Shown piece by piece: positions 8,540 to 9,968 of a stretch of 9,968 nucleotides of DNA (position 1 is the first letter of the stretch; every line of letters starts with the position of its first letter). The translations under genes and the position numbers were made by a program. Source of the DNA: Saprospiraceae bacterium (GTDB lineage Bacteria; Bacteroidota; Bacteroidia; Chitinophagales; Saprospiraceae); contig JABDJE010000076.1 in the NCBI GenBank assembly GCA_013002625.1, positions 1 through 9,968 of the forward strand, read 5' to 3'. The notes below the pieces were generated by a model, which saw nothing but the letters and a program-made list of their open reading frames with translations, did not search any database and was not told the DNA's origin.

Positions 8540-8543
8540 TCCT
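8540..8543 (-). promoter_or_regulatory. Shine-Dalgarno-like AGGA before the AAA+ gene
   Basis: On the minus strand AGGA lies six bases before the ATG ending at 8533. No other gene start in this window has a comparable motif, in keeping with the weak use of Shine-Dalgarno sites in Bacteroidota. It supports the chosen start. Confidence 0.45.
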
Positions 8544-8609
8544 GATACTTAACTGTAATATATTATAATAATTTTGAAAATTGTGAACTAAATCAGCTAA
8601 CAAAAATGA

Positions 8610-8634
8610 ACCTATTAGGTAAAGTTTAGGTTAA
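8610..8634. promoter_or_regulatory. Possible operator: direct plus inverted repeat between divergent genes
   Basis: TTAGGTAAA (8615-8623) and TTAGGTTAA (8626-8634) are near-identical nonamers spaced 11 bases apart, about one DNA turn. The first half also forms a perfect inverted repeat, ACCTA-T-TAGGT (8610-8620). The site lies 26 bases before the ferredoxin start and 76 bases before the AAA+ start. TTAATTTG at 8631-8638, overlapping the second repeat, resembles a Bacteroidota -7 element, but I find no matching -33 element. A regulator binding here could act on the ferredoxin cluster; this is inference from position. Confidence 0.3.
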
Positions 8635-8660
8635 TTTGTTCTGAATGACATTGAGTATAA

Positions 8661-9002
8661 ATGGCAAAGATTACATTTAGATTTGAAGATAAAGACATCG
8701 AGACCAAAGTGGTTGAAGATGCAGAGGCAGGATACTCTATTTTAGAGGTCACTGAAGATCATGATATTCACCTGAATCATAACTGCGGAGGTGTCTGCGC
8801 ATGTTCAACATGCCATATTTATGTAGAGAAAGGTGAAGATTTTTTAGAAGAGATATCTGACAAGGAAGAAGACTTTATTGACAGGGCAATAAATCCAAGA
8901 CTTGAGTCAAGGTTGGGTTGCCAGTGCATCATCCTTGAGGAAGATGCTGAAATTGAAGTTGTTATTCCAGATCAGAGTAGTATTATTGGACACGAACACT
9001 AA
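8661..9002 (+). CDS. fdx: ISC-type [2Fe-2S] ferredoxin
   Basis: This 113-residue adrenodoxin-like ferredoxin supplies electrons for iron-sulfur cluster assembly by the ISC machinery in the cytosol. Cluster ligands are C42, C48, C51 and C87, in C-x5-C-x2-C-x35-C spacing, the same positions as in E. coli Fdx as I recall it. It also shares with that protein the non-ligand C46 in the CxCxTC-type loop (here CGGVCACSTC), the segment ESRLGCQ around the fourth ligand, and a C-terminus ending in EH. An additional C89 lies two residues after the last ligand. The protein is very acidic, as expected for an electron-transfer partner. The ATG at 8661 gives the normal family length; no Shine-Dalgarno sequence precedes it. 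The iscX-like gene follows after three bases, which confirms the ISC assignment over plant-type or catabolic ferredoxins. Confidence 0.93.
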   Translation: MAKITFRFEDKDIETKVVEDAEAGYSILEVTEDHDIHLNHNCGGVCACSTCHIYVEKGEDFLEEISDKEEDFIDRAINPRLESRLGCQCIILEEDAEIEVVIPDQSSIIGHEH

Positions 9003-9005
9003 GCA

Positions 9006-9251
9006 ATGAGTTTTGACGATATAAATAATTTACCAATTGAATGGTCAGATCATGAAGATATAGCCATGCAATTGTATGAAAAATTTGGTGACGATTTCAC
9101 CGAAAGCAAAATCTATAGAATTCGTTTTACGGACCTCTTGGAATGGATACTTGAAATTCCAAATTTTGTCGGCAAACGGGAAGATAGCAGCGAAGGCCAC
9201 CTAGAGCAAATCCAGGCTAAATGGGTTTATGAGTGGCGTGACAACCAATAA
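9006..9251 (+). CDS. iscX: IscX-like Fe-S assembly protein
   Basis: This 81-residue acidic protein matches the IscX (YfhJ) family, small helical proteins that bind the cysteine desulfurase IscS and modulate Fe-S assembly, perhaps as an iron-dependent regulator. Conserved features are IEWSDHEDIAMQLYEKF (11-27), RFTDLLEWI (40-48), F54, and HLEQIQAKW (65-73), which fit the pattern W-s-D..eIa..Ly, RFTDl..WI, F and LE.Iq..W. Compared with the 66-residue E. coli protein from memory, it has a ten-residue N-terminal extension and four extra residues before RFTD. Its segment VGKR (55-58) falls where E. coli has an acidic DDDP stretch. It lies three bases after fdx, the standard fdx-iscX order, and 14 bases before the prenyltransferase gene. 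No other ISC genes are in view. Confidence 0.87.
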   Translation: MSFDDINNLPIEWSDHEDIAMQLYEKFGDDFTESKIYRIRFTDLLEWILEIPNFVGKREDSSEGHLEQIQAKWVYEWRDNQ

Positions 9252-9265
9252 TATCAACGACATCA

Positions 9266-9968
9266 ATGCGAAACTATTGGACAGCCATACGACCCGTCAA
9301 CCTGGCTATCGTATTCGCATCCCAAATCATCATATACCTTGCTTTTTTTGAACCCTTATCGACATCTGGGCTAATCCTTTTTCTTTGGCCTTATAAGATA
9401 TATGCATTTTCATTTGTAACAATGGGAATCACTGCTGGGGGATATCTTATTAATGATTATTTCGATTTTGAAACAGATCAAATTAATAAGAAGAGAAAAC
9501 ATGGGCTTAAGCGGATTGAGTTACTGGGTGCTTATTACACTATATTCTTTATCGGCGCAGGAATGTCCTTTTGGTTGGCTTATGAATTTGGCAATCTGCT
9601 TTACGCCTTGATTTATTTAGCCGCTCAAGGAATGCTATTTTGCTATGCTTCTTCTTTGAAATCAACAATATTAATCGGAAATGTCATAGTGTCACTGTTC
9701 ACGGCTGGGGCATTATGGATATTCTTTATTGCCGAGCAACAGGCCTTGGATGAATTCAAGGTTATCCACCCAGGAGAATATGAAGCTGTGCGTTATAATC
9801 TGTTATACATTGGCTTTTTTATTTTTCTATTAAATCTCATCCGCGAAATTGTAAAGGACATTGAAGATGTATATGGTGATAAGGCATCAGGATTGAAAAC
9901 CCTGGTCATCGCAAAAGGCGTTCGTTTTAGCTCGGCGATCGTGCGGCTATTGTCGGTCGTCTTATTGG
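9266..9968 (+). CDS. UbiA-family prenyltransferase (3' end outside window)
   Basis: The frame is open from ATG 9266 to the window end, giving 234 residues of an expected 280-300. It encodes a multi-pass inner-membrane protein that would transfer a polyprenyl chain to an acceptor. The first Mg-diphosphate motif is N63-D64-x2-D67-x3-D71 (NDYFDFETD followed by QINK), preceded by a helix and ITAGGYLI. The second is D198/D201/D205 in REIVKDIEDVYGDKASG, followed by the typical LKTL. Hydrophobic segments fall near 12-28, 44-62, 88-106, 110-127, 134-156 and 178-192. The RE-x2-KD-x2-D form is common in Bacteroidota proteins annotated as geranylgeranylglycerol-phosphate geranylgeranyltransferase; menaquinone (MenA-like) or heme O (CtaB-like) synthesis cannot be excluded. 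It starts 14 bases after iscX and is probably in the same transcript. No Shine-Dalgarno sequence is seen. Confidence 0.87.
   Translation, partial: MRNYWTAIRPVNLAIVFASQIIIYLAFFEPLSTSGLILFLWPYKIYAFSFVTMGITAGGYLINDYFDFETDQINKKRKHGLKRIELLGAYYTIFFIGAGMSFWLAYEFGNLLYALIYLAAQGMLFCYASSLKSTILIGNVIVSLFTAGALWIFFIAEQQALDEFKVIHPGEYEAVRYNLLYIGFFIFLLNLIREIVKDIEDVYGDKASGLKTLVIAKGVRFSSAIVRLLSVVLL

Overview
This is about 10 kb of densely coding bacterial chromosome, almost certainly from the phylum Bacteroidota. The pointers are: AT-rich DNA; start codons mostly without a Shine-Dalgarno sequence; a TAnnTTTG-like promoter; secreted proteins whose predicted mature ends begin with Q after a short signal peptide; and a large periplasmic TPR protein coupled to a small TonB-receptor-like barrel, a style of gene pair I associate with this phylum. 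I cannot place it below phylum level. No tRNA, rRNA, CRISPR array or insertion sequence is visible, and no stretch without a gene exceeds 127 bases.

Layout. Bases 1-1179 hold most of an ornithine aminotransferase gene (+), whose 5' end lies outside the window; it carries an unusual four-cysteine insertion. After an 80-base gap with a possible promoter, 1260-5911 is a two-gene unit (+): a 1009-residue exported TPR-repeat protein, then a 541-residue outer-membrane barrel whose start codon overlaps the TPR stop. The barrel gene meets, with no spacer, the end of a convergent gene (8533-5912, -). That gene encodes an 873-residue protein with two CbbX/SpoVK-type AAA+ domains behind an unrecognised N-terminal module that is clearly duplicated.

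A 127-base divergent intergenic region, containing a short direct and inverted repeat, separates the AAA+ gene from a tight (+) cluster: an ISC-type [2Fe-2S] ferredoxin (8661-9002), an IscX-like protein (9006-9251) and a UbiA-family prenyltransferase (9266 to the window end, cut off).

How they fit together. Ferredoxin and IscX are the usual last two partners of ISC iron-sulfur cluster assembly, but iscS, iscU, iscA and hscAB are not beside them here. The TPR protein and barrel probably work as an envelope complex of unknown cargo. The AAA+ protein looks like a fully active two-ring remodelling ATPase with a novel substrate- or partner-binding head; its divergent position next to ferredoxin/IscX is the only contextual hint to its role. 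The AAA+ protein is the strongest candidate in this window for something poorly described.
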